Part shown: one piece after another, positions 26,522 to 36,600 of the stretch
Layout: each line of letters opens with the position of its first letter
Numbering within the stretch: position 1 is the first letter of the stretch
NCBI GenBank assembly: GCA_020638455.1
Contig: JACKIK010000006.1
Location: 1 to 61,860 of the forward strand
Origin: Hyphomonas sp.
GTDB taxonomy: Bacteria; Pseudomonadota; Alphaproteobacteria; Caulobacterales; Hyphomonadaceae
Length of the DNA stretch: 61,860 bases
Reading direction: 5' to 3'
Translations under genes and position numbers: made by a program
The notes under the pieces: model-generated
Databases searched by the model: none
The model's input: the letters and a program-made list of their open reading frames with translations, nothing else
Told to the model about the DNA's origin: nothing

Positions 26522-27486
26522 CGCAGGCTGCCCGCCGGGCTTCCGGCCGAATGCCTGCGCCGGGCAAGGAAAGCCTCGACATCGAAATAGCCGAGATTGA
26601 TCGGCCGGGTCAGCACATGCCGGACGGAATCCTGCCAGACCTTCAGGTAGCGCCGCTTAGGCACGGGCGTGGCGACGACGCCGCCAGCCACCGGCAGGTA
26701 GCGAAGCGCAATGGCAAGCCGGCTGTCGAGTGCATGGCCGTCGGCCGTAACGGCCGAATAGACCACATTGCCCCGGAATGTCTGGTGGGTTTCGGACAAC
26801 AGGGCATCGATATCGTCTTCGTAGCGCTTGCCATCCGCGAAGCCGTTGACATGCGCCAGCGCAGCAACCGGCCGCGTGTGGCGCACGCGCACCTGGTCCA
26901 GAATGGCGCAACGATAGCGGTTGTCCTCCCACAGCTTGCACCAGACGAGATCGATGGCCGCCTCGTAGCCTAGTCCGAACAGGCCCCGTGCGCGGCTCAG
27001 TGCATCACGCGAGAAGAACGGGCACATCATTTCGATAAAGTTCGTGTACCGCACCTTGAAGGCCGGATTGTGCAGGAAGGCCGCATAGGTGAAATAGCTG
27101 TCATGCGTCAGCGAGGGTTGCCAGACGTCAAGCTCCAGTGCTGCGCCGTCGCGGAAGCATTTGCTGATCGTCTCCGCATTCGTCTCGAGGTCGTCGTCCA
27201 GCAGGGCGACATGGGTGTATTGCGAGATCCGCTCCCATTCCCGGTCGAATGTCTGGCGGTAGCCGGAAACCTTCCAGCCCGGAATGTCGACATACGTCAC
27301 GCCCGGTGCCTGCGGGCGCGGCGCATTCGGAGAATAGGCAGAGACGAGAATGTCGAAATCGCGCTTGCCCGGCTCTCCGAGCCAGAGCGGATGCAGGGAC
27401 TCGGGCCCTGCCCTGACCATCACGAGGAAGCGCTTGCGGCCGCTGCGCACTGCCCCCGCCGGGCCGGTGCCTCCGGCGTCAGTCAT
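26518..27486 (-). CDS. DUF707 family putative glycosyltransferase
   Basis: About 322 residues. The features I recall for DUF707 are present: RFLVMVRAGPESLHPLWLG at the N-terminus, FDILVSAYSP, a metal-binding-like LLDDDLE (residues 95-101), and GYEAAIDLVWCKLW followed by CAILDQVRVRHTRPV. The fold is GT-A-like with a D-D-D where glycosyltransferases bind the metal. DUF707 has no well-defined reaction. Its position among sulfotransferase and flippase genes supports sugar transfer. It starts 8 bp inside the end of the upstream sulfotransferase gene. Confidence 0.8.
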   Translation of the reverse strand: MTDAGGTGPAGAVRSGRKRFLVMVRAGPESLHPLWLGEPGKRDFDILVSAYSPNAPRPQAPGVTYVDIPGWKVSGYRQTFDREWERISQYTHVALLDDDLETNAETISKCFRDGAALELDVWQPSLTHDSYFTYAAFLHNPAFKVRYTNFIEMMCPFFSRDALSRARGLFGLGYEAAIDLVWCKLWEDNRYRCAILDQVRVRHTRPVAALAHVNGFADGKRYEDDIDALLSETHQTFRGNVVYSAVTADGHALDSRLAIALRYLPVAGGVVATPVPKRRYLKVWQDSVRHVLTRPINLGYFDVEAFLARRRHSAGSPAGSLR

Positions 27487-28498
27487 GGGCCCGCCCCATT
27501 GGAAGCGCGTCCCCGCCGGACTGTGCAGGCTGTAGCACCGCCGGAGCGACAGCCGCACCTGCCGGCGCAAGGCGGCGCTGCGCTTCTTCCCACAAACCCC
27601 CGGCCTTCTGCAGGATGAAGTCGATGTCCGCGTCCGACAGGCGCTTTCGCCAGGCGGAGGCGAGATCCCGGCTCGCGCGCTTGTGGCTGTGTTGAACATG
27701 CTTGGTGCCATCGACGGCGTTGCCCTCTCCGGACCCTTCCTCGATGACAGCCCGCGTATGATCCGTAAACGGAATGGAAAGCGTGCCGAACAGGCGGCTG
27801 AACTCCCCGACCGGGTCGTCGCACAGCGCCTCATGCAGGATGAAGGTCCAGTCCGGCCGGCGCGCCTGCATGTCCAGCGTATGGGCCGTGAACACGCGCC
27901 ATTGCAGGACGAGCGCTTCAAGCCGGCTCATCCCGCCGGCCCGGTAGCGTTCGATATCGTCGGCAAGGTCCGGCATCCCCGGCGGCGGCGGCCGGGCGAG
28001 GATGGCTTCATGCTCGGGCAGCCAGTCGAGCCCCAGGTAGCTCGAAACGACCCCTGCCGGATGACGTACCAGCACGACAACTTCCGCGTCATAGTGCTCG
28101 GCCAGCCATTCCGCGCTGTAGAAGGCGAGCGGATCCTTGAGACAGACCCTTGTGGCACTGAAGAATTGCTGTCGCCGGCGGCTGAGGCAGGCGGCGGCGT
28201 GACGCGCCGCGCGATTGGGCGCACGACGCATACTGCGCTCCAGCCCCCAACGCAGGAGTCCCGACGCCCGCGTCCCGAACGCACGCAGGCGCATGATCTC
28301 GTCGAGGTCGTGCAGCAGGTCCGCCGGCGCATTCAGCGACAAGTCGATGAAGCGCTCCGGCACTGGCAGGTGATGCGGCGCGTCATCATTGAACGGTTCA
28401 TAGATGTAGAACACTTCCGGCGCCGCCCCCAGCACCTTGCCGACCCAGGTGGTGCCGGATCGCGGACAGCCGGTCACGAGGATCGGCCGGTGTTCCAT
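27479..28498 (-). CDS. PAPS-dependent sulfotransferase
   Basis: A 339-residue sulfotransferase of a different subtype from the one at 24172. The P-loop-like motif is TGCPRSGTTWVGKVLG (residues 9-24) and the 3'-phosphate site is VVLVRHPAGVVSSYLG (about 142-157). The HP-x5-SY form is typical of Sulfotransfer_1/3 proteins. I choose the ATG at 28498 (GGAGG seven bases upstream) over a GTG one codon earlier. The ATG shares a base with the stop of the DUF6473 gene. A second sulfotransferase in the locus suggests sulfation at two positions. Confidence 0.88.
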   Translation of the reverse strand: MEHRPILVTGCPRSGTTWVGKVLGAAPEVFYIYEPFNDDAPHHLPVPERFIDLSLNAPADLLHDLDEIMRLRAFGTRASGLLRWGLERSMRRAPNRAARHAAACLSRRRQQFFSATRVCLKDPLAFYSAEWLAEHYDAEVVVLVRHPAGVVSSYLGLDWLPEHEAILARPPPPGMPDLADDIERYRAGGMSRLEALVLQWRVFTAHTLDMQARRPDWTFILHEALCDDPVGEFSRLFGTLSIPFTDHTRAVIEEGSGEGNAVDGTKHVQHSHKRASRDLASAWRKRLSDADIDFILQKAGGLWEEAQRRLAPAGAAVAPAVLQPAQSGGDALPMGRAHD

Positions 28499-29460
28499 CA
28501 CGCATCCTCCTTCATCATCTGCTGGCAGACCGGCGCCAGCTGCGCGGCGAGGTCCTCCTGCATTTCCGGTGAAGGATAATAGGAGTTGTAGGGCGAGATG
28601 TACTGGAAATCGGGCCGGTCCTTGCTGCAGTCGACCGGGGTCGGGTCACCCGTGAACCGACTGACCAGGAGCTGCGGGAAGCCGCGCTCCGACACGCATT
28701 CGACATAAGAGGCGCACCTGCTCGCTATCTGGCTGACCTGGCGCTGGCCAATCAGCTGCGGAAACGCCCCGAACATGGCCTGCACGCTGTCATAGCGGCG
28801 CCACCACCAGACCATCCTGGCCGATTTGTGAAGCCGCGGCGAGCGGGTCGATATCCAGGCAAGCACCACCGGCTTCTTGATCGCATCCAGCAGCGCCTCG
28901 TAACTTTCCACCCAATTGTCCAGCGTCTCCTCAACCAGCGCCTTCACGGGTGGCGGGCCATGGAACATGCGGATGGCCTTGCGCATCTTGGGTGGCATGC
29001 TCTCCGGCAGCGCATGTTGTGAAAGAAGGTCTGCATACGCATCATCAGACGAGACGCGTTCGCCCGTGTCGCGCCGTATGAGGTATTCGAGACCGCCGCT
29101 GTCGAATGCCCCATTGCTTTCGCTTCGCCCAGACATGACCTGCAGGACGACAAACCTGCCCCGGTTCATCCGGTCGATCAGCTTCGGATATTTCAGGAAG
29201 AAGGACGGCCCGGCTCCGCCATAGCCGAGATTGAGCACAGGCAGGCCGATCTGCCGAGACAGGAGTTCGGGATAGGGCTCCGGACAGAAACACCCGAATG
29301 TCTGCGCCGCGCCGACGCAGGTAAAGTAATTGCCGCCTTCGAGCACCGGGCGCGGGCCGCGGAACCAGAGTCCCGTCTCCTCGTCCTGGTACATCTCGTA
29401 GTCGACATACTCCCAGTCACGCGCCTGGTAGCCCGACAGGTGCTCTTGTTCACCGTCCAT
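28498..29460 (-). CDS. DUF6473 domain protein
   Basis: About 320 residues. Matches my recollection of DUF6473: RGPRPVLEGGNYFTCVG, GAAQTFGCF (about 50-58), LNLGYGGAGPSFF (77-89) and QVMSGRSESN (107-116). The GAAQTFG and GGAGP motifs recall a nucleotide- or sugar-handling SGNH/GT-like core, but no activity is established. Such genes often sit next to sulfotransferases in alphaproteobacteria, as here. It is the first gene of the leftward sulfation/flippase block. Start at 29460 with GGGGA upstream; an in-frame ATG 51 bp earlier is less likely. Confidence 0.78.
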   Translation of the reverse strand: MDGEQEHLSGYQARDWEYVDYEMYQDEETGLWFRGPRPVLEGGNYFTCVGAAQTFGCFCPEPYPELLSRQIGLPVLNLGYGGAGPSFFLKYPKLIDRMNRGRFVVLQVMSGRSESNGAFDSGGLEYLIRRDTGERVSSDDAYADLLSQHALPESMPPKMRKAIRMFHGPPPVKALVEETLDNWVESYEALLDAIKKPVVLAWISTRSPRLHKSARMVWWWRRYDSVQAMFGAFPQLIGQRQVSQIASRCASYVECVSERGFPQLLVSRFTGDPTPVDCSKDRPDFQYISPYNSYYPSPEMQEDLAAQLAPVCQQMMKEDA

Positions 29461-29525
29461 TCTGGTCCCCAACGAGTAAAAGACGCGCAGGCACGCCAAC
29501 ATCTGCCTCATCGGCGAGTATTTTG

Positions 29526-29603
29526 GGACGATCTATTGTGCCGTTGTCAACAAAGGCCCGATTTTTTTCTGGCAGGCAGTACGAAACTGCCGCCAGATCG
29601 TCC
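29526..29603. promoter_or_regulatory. Nested inverted repeats in a bidirectional promoter region
   Basis: Perfect 9-bp arms GGACGATCT (29526-29534) and AGATCGTCC (29595-29603) flank an inner perfect hairpin GGCAGT-N5-ACTGCC (29575-29591). The element lies in the 172-bp gap between the divergent DUF6473 and glycosyltransferase genes. Its place suggests an operator or a leader structure that controls both directions. No factor can be named. Confidence 0.5.
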
Positions 29604-29632
29604 ATAATATTACCGGGGGGCGAAACCAATTC

Positions 29633-30679
29633 ATGCCGGAAAAGCCTAGAGTTCTCAGCATTCCCGAGCGGGCCATGCAGCGCTTCAATCCATTTTCGGC
29701 CCTGCTGGCCGATGCGCTTGAGGCCGAAGGCTGCGTGGTGGAGCCGTTCTCGCTGCGCCGCGTGCTGGCCACGCGCTACGATATCATCATCCTGCACTGG
29801 CCCGCGATCTTCTCGACCCAGTTCTCGCTGCCGGTCGCATGGGTGCGCACCGCCGTGTTCCTCACCCTCATGACGTGGCAGCGCCTGCGCGGTGCCTACA
29901 TCGTGCGCATTGTGCACGATGTGACGGACCTGAAAGCAAACCGCGCCCGGCTGCTGGCCATCAACGGCGCCCTGTCGAGCCGCTTCATGAACGCCTATGT
30001 GTTCCTGTCCGCGTCCTCGAAGGAAGCCTTCCTCGCGAGCGCGCCGAGGGAAGCGCGGAAGACCGGTGCACTCCTGTTCCATCCACGCTTCGAGGCGAAC
30101 TCGCCGGCGCTGTCCTGCGCCGTACCGCCCGGCGGCGGCGGGCTTCGGTTTGTCGGGGACCTCAAACCGTACAAGGGGCTGCATGTCTTCCTGGAACGGG
30201 CGATGCGGACCGGCTGCCCGGTGAAGCTCGAAATCTTCGGTGTCTGCGACGAGCCCGCCTATGAAGCACAGCTGGACAAGGCGGTCGCTGCAGCCAATGC
30301 GGCAGGCTCGGCCATTGTCTGGCACAAGTCCCGTCCCGACCATGGCGAGCTCGATGCCCTGGTCGACGGCGCCGGCGCGGTGCTGTTGCCGTACCTCGTG
30401 GGCTGGAATTCCGGCATGGCGATCAAGGTGCTGGAACGCGGCGTGCCGATCGTGACATCGGACCTCGGCGTGTTTGCCGAGCTGGAAGCGGACCTCGGGG
30501 CGGACTGGGTCCGGCGCCTGCCGGCCGACGACGACACGGCGTTTGCGGCGCGCCTGTCGGCGCTGCCGGTGCCGGACAGCGCCGCACGGACCCGACTTGC
30601 CGGCTATCTCGCTACGCTCAGCTGGCAGCGTTTTGCCGACGGCGTGCTTGCCCTCTACCGCGATCGTCGTCATTCCTGA
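29633..30679 (+). CDS. Glycosyltransferase (GT-B, family 4-like)
   Basis: A 348-residue enzyme whose C-terminal domain shows LRFVGDLKPYKGLHVFLERA, KLEIFGVCDEP, and LPYLVGWNSGMAIKVLERGVPI. The E-x7-E motif of typical GT4 enzymes is reduced to N-S-G-M...E, as seen in some beta-mannosyltransferase-like enzymes. The N-terminus (RYDIIILHWP) fits an acceptor domain. Donor unknown. It is the only glycosyltransferase on the plus strand of the locus. It ends 4 bp from the convergent stop of the giant adhesin gene. Confidence 0.82.
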   Translation: MPEKPRVLSIPERAMQRFNPFSALLADALEAEGCVVEPFSLRRVLATRYDIIILHWPAIFSTQFSLPVAWVRTAVFLTLMTWQRLRGAYIVRIVHDVTDLKANRARLLAINGALSSRFMNAYVFLSASSKEAFLASAPREARKTGALLFHPRFEANSPALSCAVPPGGGGLRFVGDLKPYKGLHVFLERAMRTGCPVKLEIFGVCDEPAYEAQLDKAVAAANAAGSAIVWHKSRPDHGELDALVDGAGAVLLPYLVGWNSGMAIKVLERGVPIVTSDLGVFAELEADLGADWVRRLPADDDTAFAARLSALPVPDSAARTRLAGYLATLSWQRFADGVLALYRDRRHS

Positions 30680-30683
30680 CCGG

Positions 30684-33600
30684 TCAGAAGTGGAACCACC
30701 CGTCATCGTGAATGTCCGCCAGGTGAGCGTCCGCAACCAGCAGGTCGTGAACCAGCATGCCCTTGTCGCCCTGCAGATCCAGCGCGTGCGCCGCCAGCGA
30801 CGCATCTGAAGCGTGCAGGTCCTGCGCCGCCCAGTCGAGCATGTCGGCCCGGCTCGCTGCCAGCCCGTCGAATGAAAAGGCCTGCTGGTGAAGGCGAAGG
30901 TCTGGCAGATACGCGGCCTGTGCACCGTCGGCATCGACGTGATCGAAGGAGAATGTGTCGACCAGGTCGCCGTCCCGTACATCCATCACCTGCACCTTGA
31001 CGGTGTCTGCCGCGGGCGCTTCCGGCTGCGCATCCTGCACTTCCATGATCGTCGCCTTGGCAACAGCCGCGTCAGCCGTATCCGCCGGCGCGGCCGCCTG
31101 CGGCTCCATGATCGGCGACTTCACCGAGAGGCTCGAAAGGCTGTCGGAATTGTTGGCATCGAGGATGCCCAGTCCAAAGCCCGTTCCTGCCCCGGCATTC
31201 GCAAAAGGTGCATCGCTCACGCTCAGGCTGCCCGCAAAGCCGCGCGCCAGGTGCGGCAGCGCGCCGCTCAGCAAGCCGAAATAGCTGGGCAGCCCGCTGT
31301 CCACCGAGGAAGTATCCTGCACTTCCATGATGGTCGTCTTGGCGGCGACATCTGCCTGTACGACATCCGGCGTCACGCCCTGGACCTCCATGATCGTGGT
31401 CTTGGACACTGTCGTCGTCTGCGCAGCCGCACTCGAATAGATGATGGAGTCGAGCACGTCCTGGACGGTGTAGCCGTTGAGGTTCACCTTCAGCTGGAAG
31501 TCGCCGGTGTTGAATCCTTCGATCAGCTTGACCGTTGCCCCGCTGGAGATGAGGCGTGTTTCCAGGTCGCCGGGCGAGAAGCCCCAGGCCGACAGGTCGA
31601 TGACATCGCCCGGCTGCCAGTTCTGCACCACGTCGATTGCGCCGACCACGGAGGTTCCCACCGCAAAGGTAAAGGCATCGTCCGCAACAGTCCCTTTCAG
31701 CGTCTCCTGCGCCGCAGTCGCGTTGATGATGTTGTAGGACGGCGGGGGTGGCGGCGGAGGCGGGGCGGCGAGGTTGTCAGCTCGACCGTCACGGTGACGG
31801 TGCCGGTGTCCGTTCCGCCATTGCCGTCCGAGACCGTGTAGCCGAACGTGTCGTCCCCGCTGAACCCGGCATCGGCGACGTATTGCAGGGTGCCGTCAAC
31901 CAGCTGCGTGACCGTGCCGTTGGCCGGCTGGTCGAAGGCCGAGACATTGAGCGTGTCGTTGTCTGCATCCGTGTCGTTGCCGGCCGCGTCGATGACCACC
32001 GGGTTCTGGTCCGTCGTCGAAGCGGTGTCGTCCACGGCCACAGGCGGCGTATTCGGCGGGGGTGGTGGCGGAGGCGGGGGCGGCGATGTCGTCACCTCGA
32101 CCGTCACGGTGACGGTGCCGGTGTCCGTTCCGCCATTGCCGTCCGAGACCGTGTAGCCGAACGTGTCATCCCCGCTGAACCCGGCATCGGCGACATATTG
32201 CAGCGTTCCGTCAACCAGCTGCGTGACCGTGCCGTTGGCCGGCTGGTCGAAGGCCGAGACATTGAGCGTGTCGTTGTCTGCATCCGTGTCGTTGCCGGCC
32301 GCATCGATGACCACCGGGTTCTGGTCGGTTGTCGAGGCCGTATCATCCACGGCCACAGGCGGCGTATTCGACGGCGGCGGTGGGGGAGGCGGTGGCGGAG
32401 AGACAGGCGTGCTGTAGATGATCGAGTCGAGCACCTCCTGGACAGTGTGGCCGTTGAGGTTCACCTTCAGCTGGAAGTCGGTCGTTGCGAAGCCTTCGAT
32501 GAGCTTCAGCGTCGCTCCGCCGGAAATCAGGCGGGTTTCCAGGTCGCCCGGCGAGAAGCCCCAGGCCGACAGGTCGATGACGTCGCCCGGCTGCCAGTTC
32601 TGCACCACATCGATAGACGCCGTCGTTGACGTTCCCACCGCAAAGGTAAAGGCGTCGTCCGCCGCCGTGCCTTGCAATGTCTCCTGCGCGGCCGTCGCGT
32701 TGATGATGTTGTACGGCGGCGGAGGTGGGGGCGGCGGCGGCGAGCCGGGATCCGTAATCGAGACCGTCACAGTCGCCGTATCGACGCCGCCGGCACCATC
32801 GGCCACCACATAGGTGAACGTCTGGTCGCCGGCGAAGCCCGTATCGGCCAGGAAGCTGAAGCTGCCGTCGGTATGGATTGTAAGGTCACCATGCGCCAGC
32901 GCGATCACCTGGCCATCCGTGATCGCATTGCCGTCGATCGACGCGACCGCCAGCGTCTGCCCGTCGATGTCGCTGTCATTGGACAGCAGGCCGAGGGCCG
33001 CTGTGGCTGTCACAGTATTGCCGGCAAGCACATTGTAGACGTCGTCGACCGCAACGGGGTCGTTGTTCGAGCCCGACGGCACGGTCAGGTATTTCTGCTG
33101 CAGGAAGTCCTCGACCTGCAACCGCTCGGCATCGGTCAACGCCCGGTCGTAGATAAGCACGGCGGCGACATTCATCACGCCGAAGCCAAGACCGGCGATC
33201 TCCTGACCGATCACCAGCCGGCTCGTGGCCGCGCCCGTATTGGTATTGAAGACATGCGTATCGCTGTCGATCTGCACGCCGTTCAGGAACTGTGTCAGCT
33301 GGTTGCCGCTCAGCACCGCCGACTGGACCAGCCACTCGTCATTACCCTGATTGTCGCCGGCATCGACGCCGGACGAGAAGTCGTTCGCATTCCCCCAGCC
33401 CTGCACGGCAAGGTCGTTGGAGGAATTGAGCACGACAAGGCCGAACGCCTCGTTCTGGGCGCCATTGCCGAACACGGCGCCGGTCGCGCGCGTGGTGCCG
33501 ATATAGTCGACCACGAAGAACACAGTCCGGTCTTCGGAGCCCGATGGCAGGGATGACAGATCCGTGGCGCCCGAGCGGGCCAGGAAATCCCCGTTTCCAT

Positions 33601-36600
33601 CCAGTTCGATGGCCGGCAGGCCGGAGGGTGTTGCGCCCTGCACATGCTGCGGATCGCCGGCGGCGGTAAGGTCGTTGCCATTGCCGGATCCGTCGAGCCA
33701 GCCGCTGACCGTATTCGAGCCACCGACAAGTGCGACATTGGAATCGGCTTCCAGCACGACAACAAGGCCGTCCGTGATCGGCACATCTGTCGAGGACGAC
33801 GATTGTTCGAGCGTGATGGTCGCTGTTGCCGTGTCCGTGCCGCCAGCGCCGTCGCCGGCCGTGTAGGTGAAGGTCTGGTCGCCGACATAGCCGGCATCCG
33901 CCGCAAAGCTGAAGCTGCCATCTGTGTTGATGGTCAGGTCGCCATGCGCCAGCGCGATCACCTGGCCATTCGTGATGACCGTGTTGTTGATCGTCAGCAC
34001 CGTGAGCGTCTGCCCGTCGATATCGGTATCGTTCGACAGCAGGCCGGTTGCCGCATTCGCGCCCACCACGCTGCCGGATGGGCCTGAATACGCGTCATTG
34101 TTCGCAACCGGCGGCGTATTGCTGCTTGCCGGATCGATGGTGATGGTCACCGTCGCCGTATCGACGCCGCCTGCTCCGTCGCTGATGTCATAGGTGAAGG
34201 TCTGGTCGCCGGTGAAACCCGTGTCTGCCGCGAAGGTGAAACTGCCATCGAGGTGGATGGTCAGGTCGCCATGGGTAAGCGCGATCACCTGGCCGTCGGT
34301 AACGGCGTTGCCGTCGATCGAGGTGACCTCCAGCGGCTGGTTGTCGGCATCCGTGTCGTTCGAGAGGAGGCCATCCAGCAGGGAAACCGCCAGCAGGCTG
34401 CCTTCCGTCGTGGTAAACCCGTCGTCGACGGCAACCGGGTCGGTGTTCGCCGGCGGCGTGCCGCTGATATAGGTGCTCTCCAGATACGCCTCGACCTGCT
34501 GGCGCTCGTTCTCGGTCAGCGCGCGGTTGTAGACCAGCACGGCCGCAACGCTCATCGGGGCATTGCCGAGGCCCTTGATCTCCTCGCCGATGACGATCTT
34601 GTTGAGGATGGTATTGAAGTTGTTGTTGCCGGTATCGATGACCTGGCCGTCCACGTAGTGAGTGAACGCGCCGCCGTCCTGCATCACGACAGACTGCACG
34701 ATCCATCCGGAGTTCGGGCCGTTGACCGTTGACGTGTCGTCATTGCCGGAGCCCCAGCCCTGCACGGTCAGATTGTCGTTCGCGCCGTTGACGATCAGGC
34801 CGAAAGCCTGGTCGGGGGCGCCGTTACCATAGGCAAAGCCGGCATAGACACCGTTCGGGTCCTCATACTTGACCACGAAGAAGACAGTGCGTGCCTGGCT
34901 GCCGGAGGACAGGCCGTCGATCGGGCTGTCGACGCCATTGGTGCGGAACAGGCTGTCGCCGACGCCATCGAACACGATGGCAGGCCGGCCGGTGGGCGTG
35001 GCATTCATCACCAGCTGCGGATCGCCCGTGCCGGTCAGGTTGTTGCCGGAGCCCGAGCCGTCCAGCCAGTTGGCCACGGTCGTTCCGTTGAGGCCCACCT
35101 TGATGGTGGACTCCAGCTCCAGCACCAGGCCGGCGGTCACGCCGACACTGGTCGGCTGGCCGACCTGGATGGCCAGGTTGGTGGACGATGTCTCGTCCTG
35201 GGTGTCGGAAACGACGAGATAGGCCTGGTAGGAACCATCTGTCGTGTAATCGTGCGAGACCGAAAGCAGGCCGTTGACGGGCGCGGTGCCCGTGTCGGTC
35301 GTCCCGTCCCCGAAATGCCAGGTATAGGTCAGCGTGTCATTGTCGAGGTCGGAGACCGTGGCGGTGAAGTTCACCGTGCCGCCTGCGTCGATGAAGCCCG
35401 GATCGGCGCCGATGGCATCGATGGTCGGGGCATCGTTCGGGTCGCCGGCCGTGACGTCGACCGGCGCGGAAAACGTCGTCGTGGTGCCGTCGGTGATGTG
35501 CAGGGACACCGTGTAGTGCCCGTCGATGCCGTAGCTGTGGGTGACGCTGATGTCGCCATTGCTGTCGGGTGTGCCCGATACCTGCTGGCCGTCGCCGAAC
35601 ACGAATGTGTAGTTCAGGCTGTCGCCATCCTGGTCCGTCACATGCGCCGTGAAGGTGAAGTCCAGCGGCGTGCCGCCTGCGGTCGGTTCGCCCAGCACGG
35701 AGTCGATGACCGGCGGATGGTTGTCGCTCTGGTAGACGATCCGGCGAAGCTGCCCGCCCGTCGTCGAATAGTTGATGTAGTAGAGCGCGCCGTCATTGCC
35801 GACACCGATATAGACGATGTTGGGCGTGGTGCCCGGAATGTCGGTGGACGGCTTGAAGGCGTAATCGCCCAGCACATGCGTGCCTGAGGCGTCGAACGTC
35901 AGGTAGCGGATATAGTCGCGCGTATAGTCGCCATAGAAATAGACGCCGTTCCATTCCGACGGGAACATCGTCCCGCGATAGACTTCGCCGCCGGTGATCG
36001 AGGCGCCGTTCTCGCGGTTGATGGAGAAGATCGGCGCGGAATAGTAGTCGCCATTCGCCGGGTCGCCGAGATCGCTGTCCGGCATCGGCAGGGTCAGGCG
36101 CACGGCCTCGTCATTCGTGTTGACCAGCACATTGTCGACGCCTTCATAGAAGGGCGAGCCGTAGAAGACGCCGCCCTGGTCCAGCGAAACGAGATGCAGG
36201 TCCTCGCTCGACAGGCCCGCCTGGTTGCCGCCCACTTCGGCGACATACATGTAACCGTTGTCGAGGTCCCAGCTGGCGCGGAACGGGTTGCGGAAGCCAT
36301 AGGCCCAGATCGAATCCGGGATCGTGCCGTCCGGGTCGGTGGCCGTCGTGATATAGGGGTTCGGCGGCCAGCCATCGGTGCCGTCCGGGATCGAGCCGTC
36401 CTTGTTGATGCGGATGATCTTGCCGCTGGTATGCTCGAGGTTCACCGCAAGGTCCGTATCGGTCGAGCCTTCGCCCGGCGCCGAGGAGGTGAACTTGTCG
36501 GAACTCGTCAGCCACAGCTTGCCGTCGGGCCCGAAGTCGAGGCCGCCGCCATAGTGACAGCATGAAATGTAGCCGTCGGTATCCTGCCACAGCACCGTGG

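Noticed and set aside
30684..31661. The C-terminal 325 codons of the adhesin as an independent gene
   Set aside because: The in-frame start lies inside module B with no ribosome site, and the module begins about 30 codons upstream in the same frame.
31697..31760. The Arg-rich tail (RLRRHPRRP) as the real C-terminus of the giant protein
   Set aside because: It is the out-of-frame reading of a proline linker and of module B, whose correct frame continues with a near-identical copy of module A.
31738..32760. Proline-linker and tandem repeats as a CRISPR-like array
   Set aside because: Repeat units are 315 bp, protein-coding and without unique spacers.
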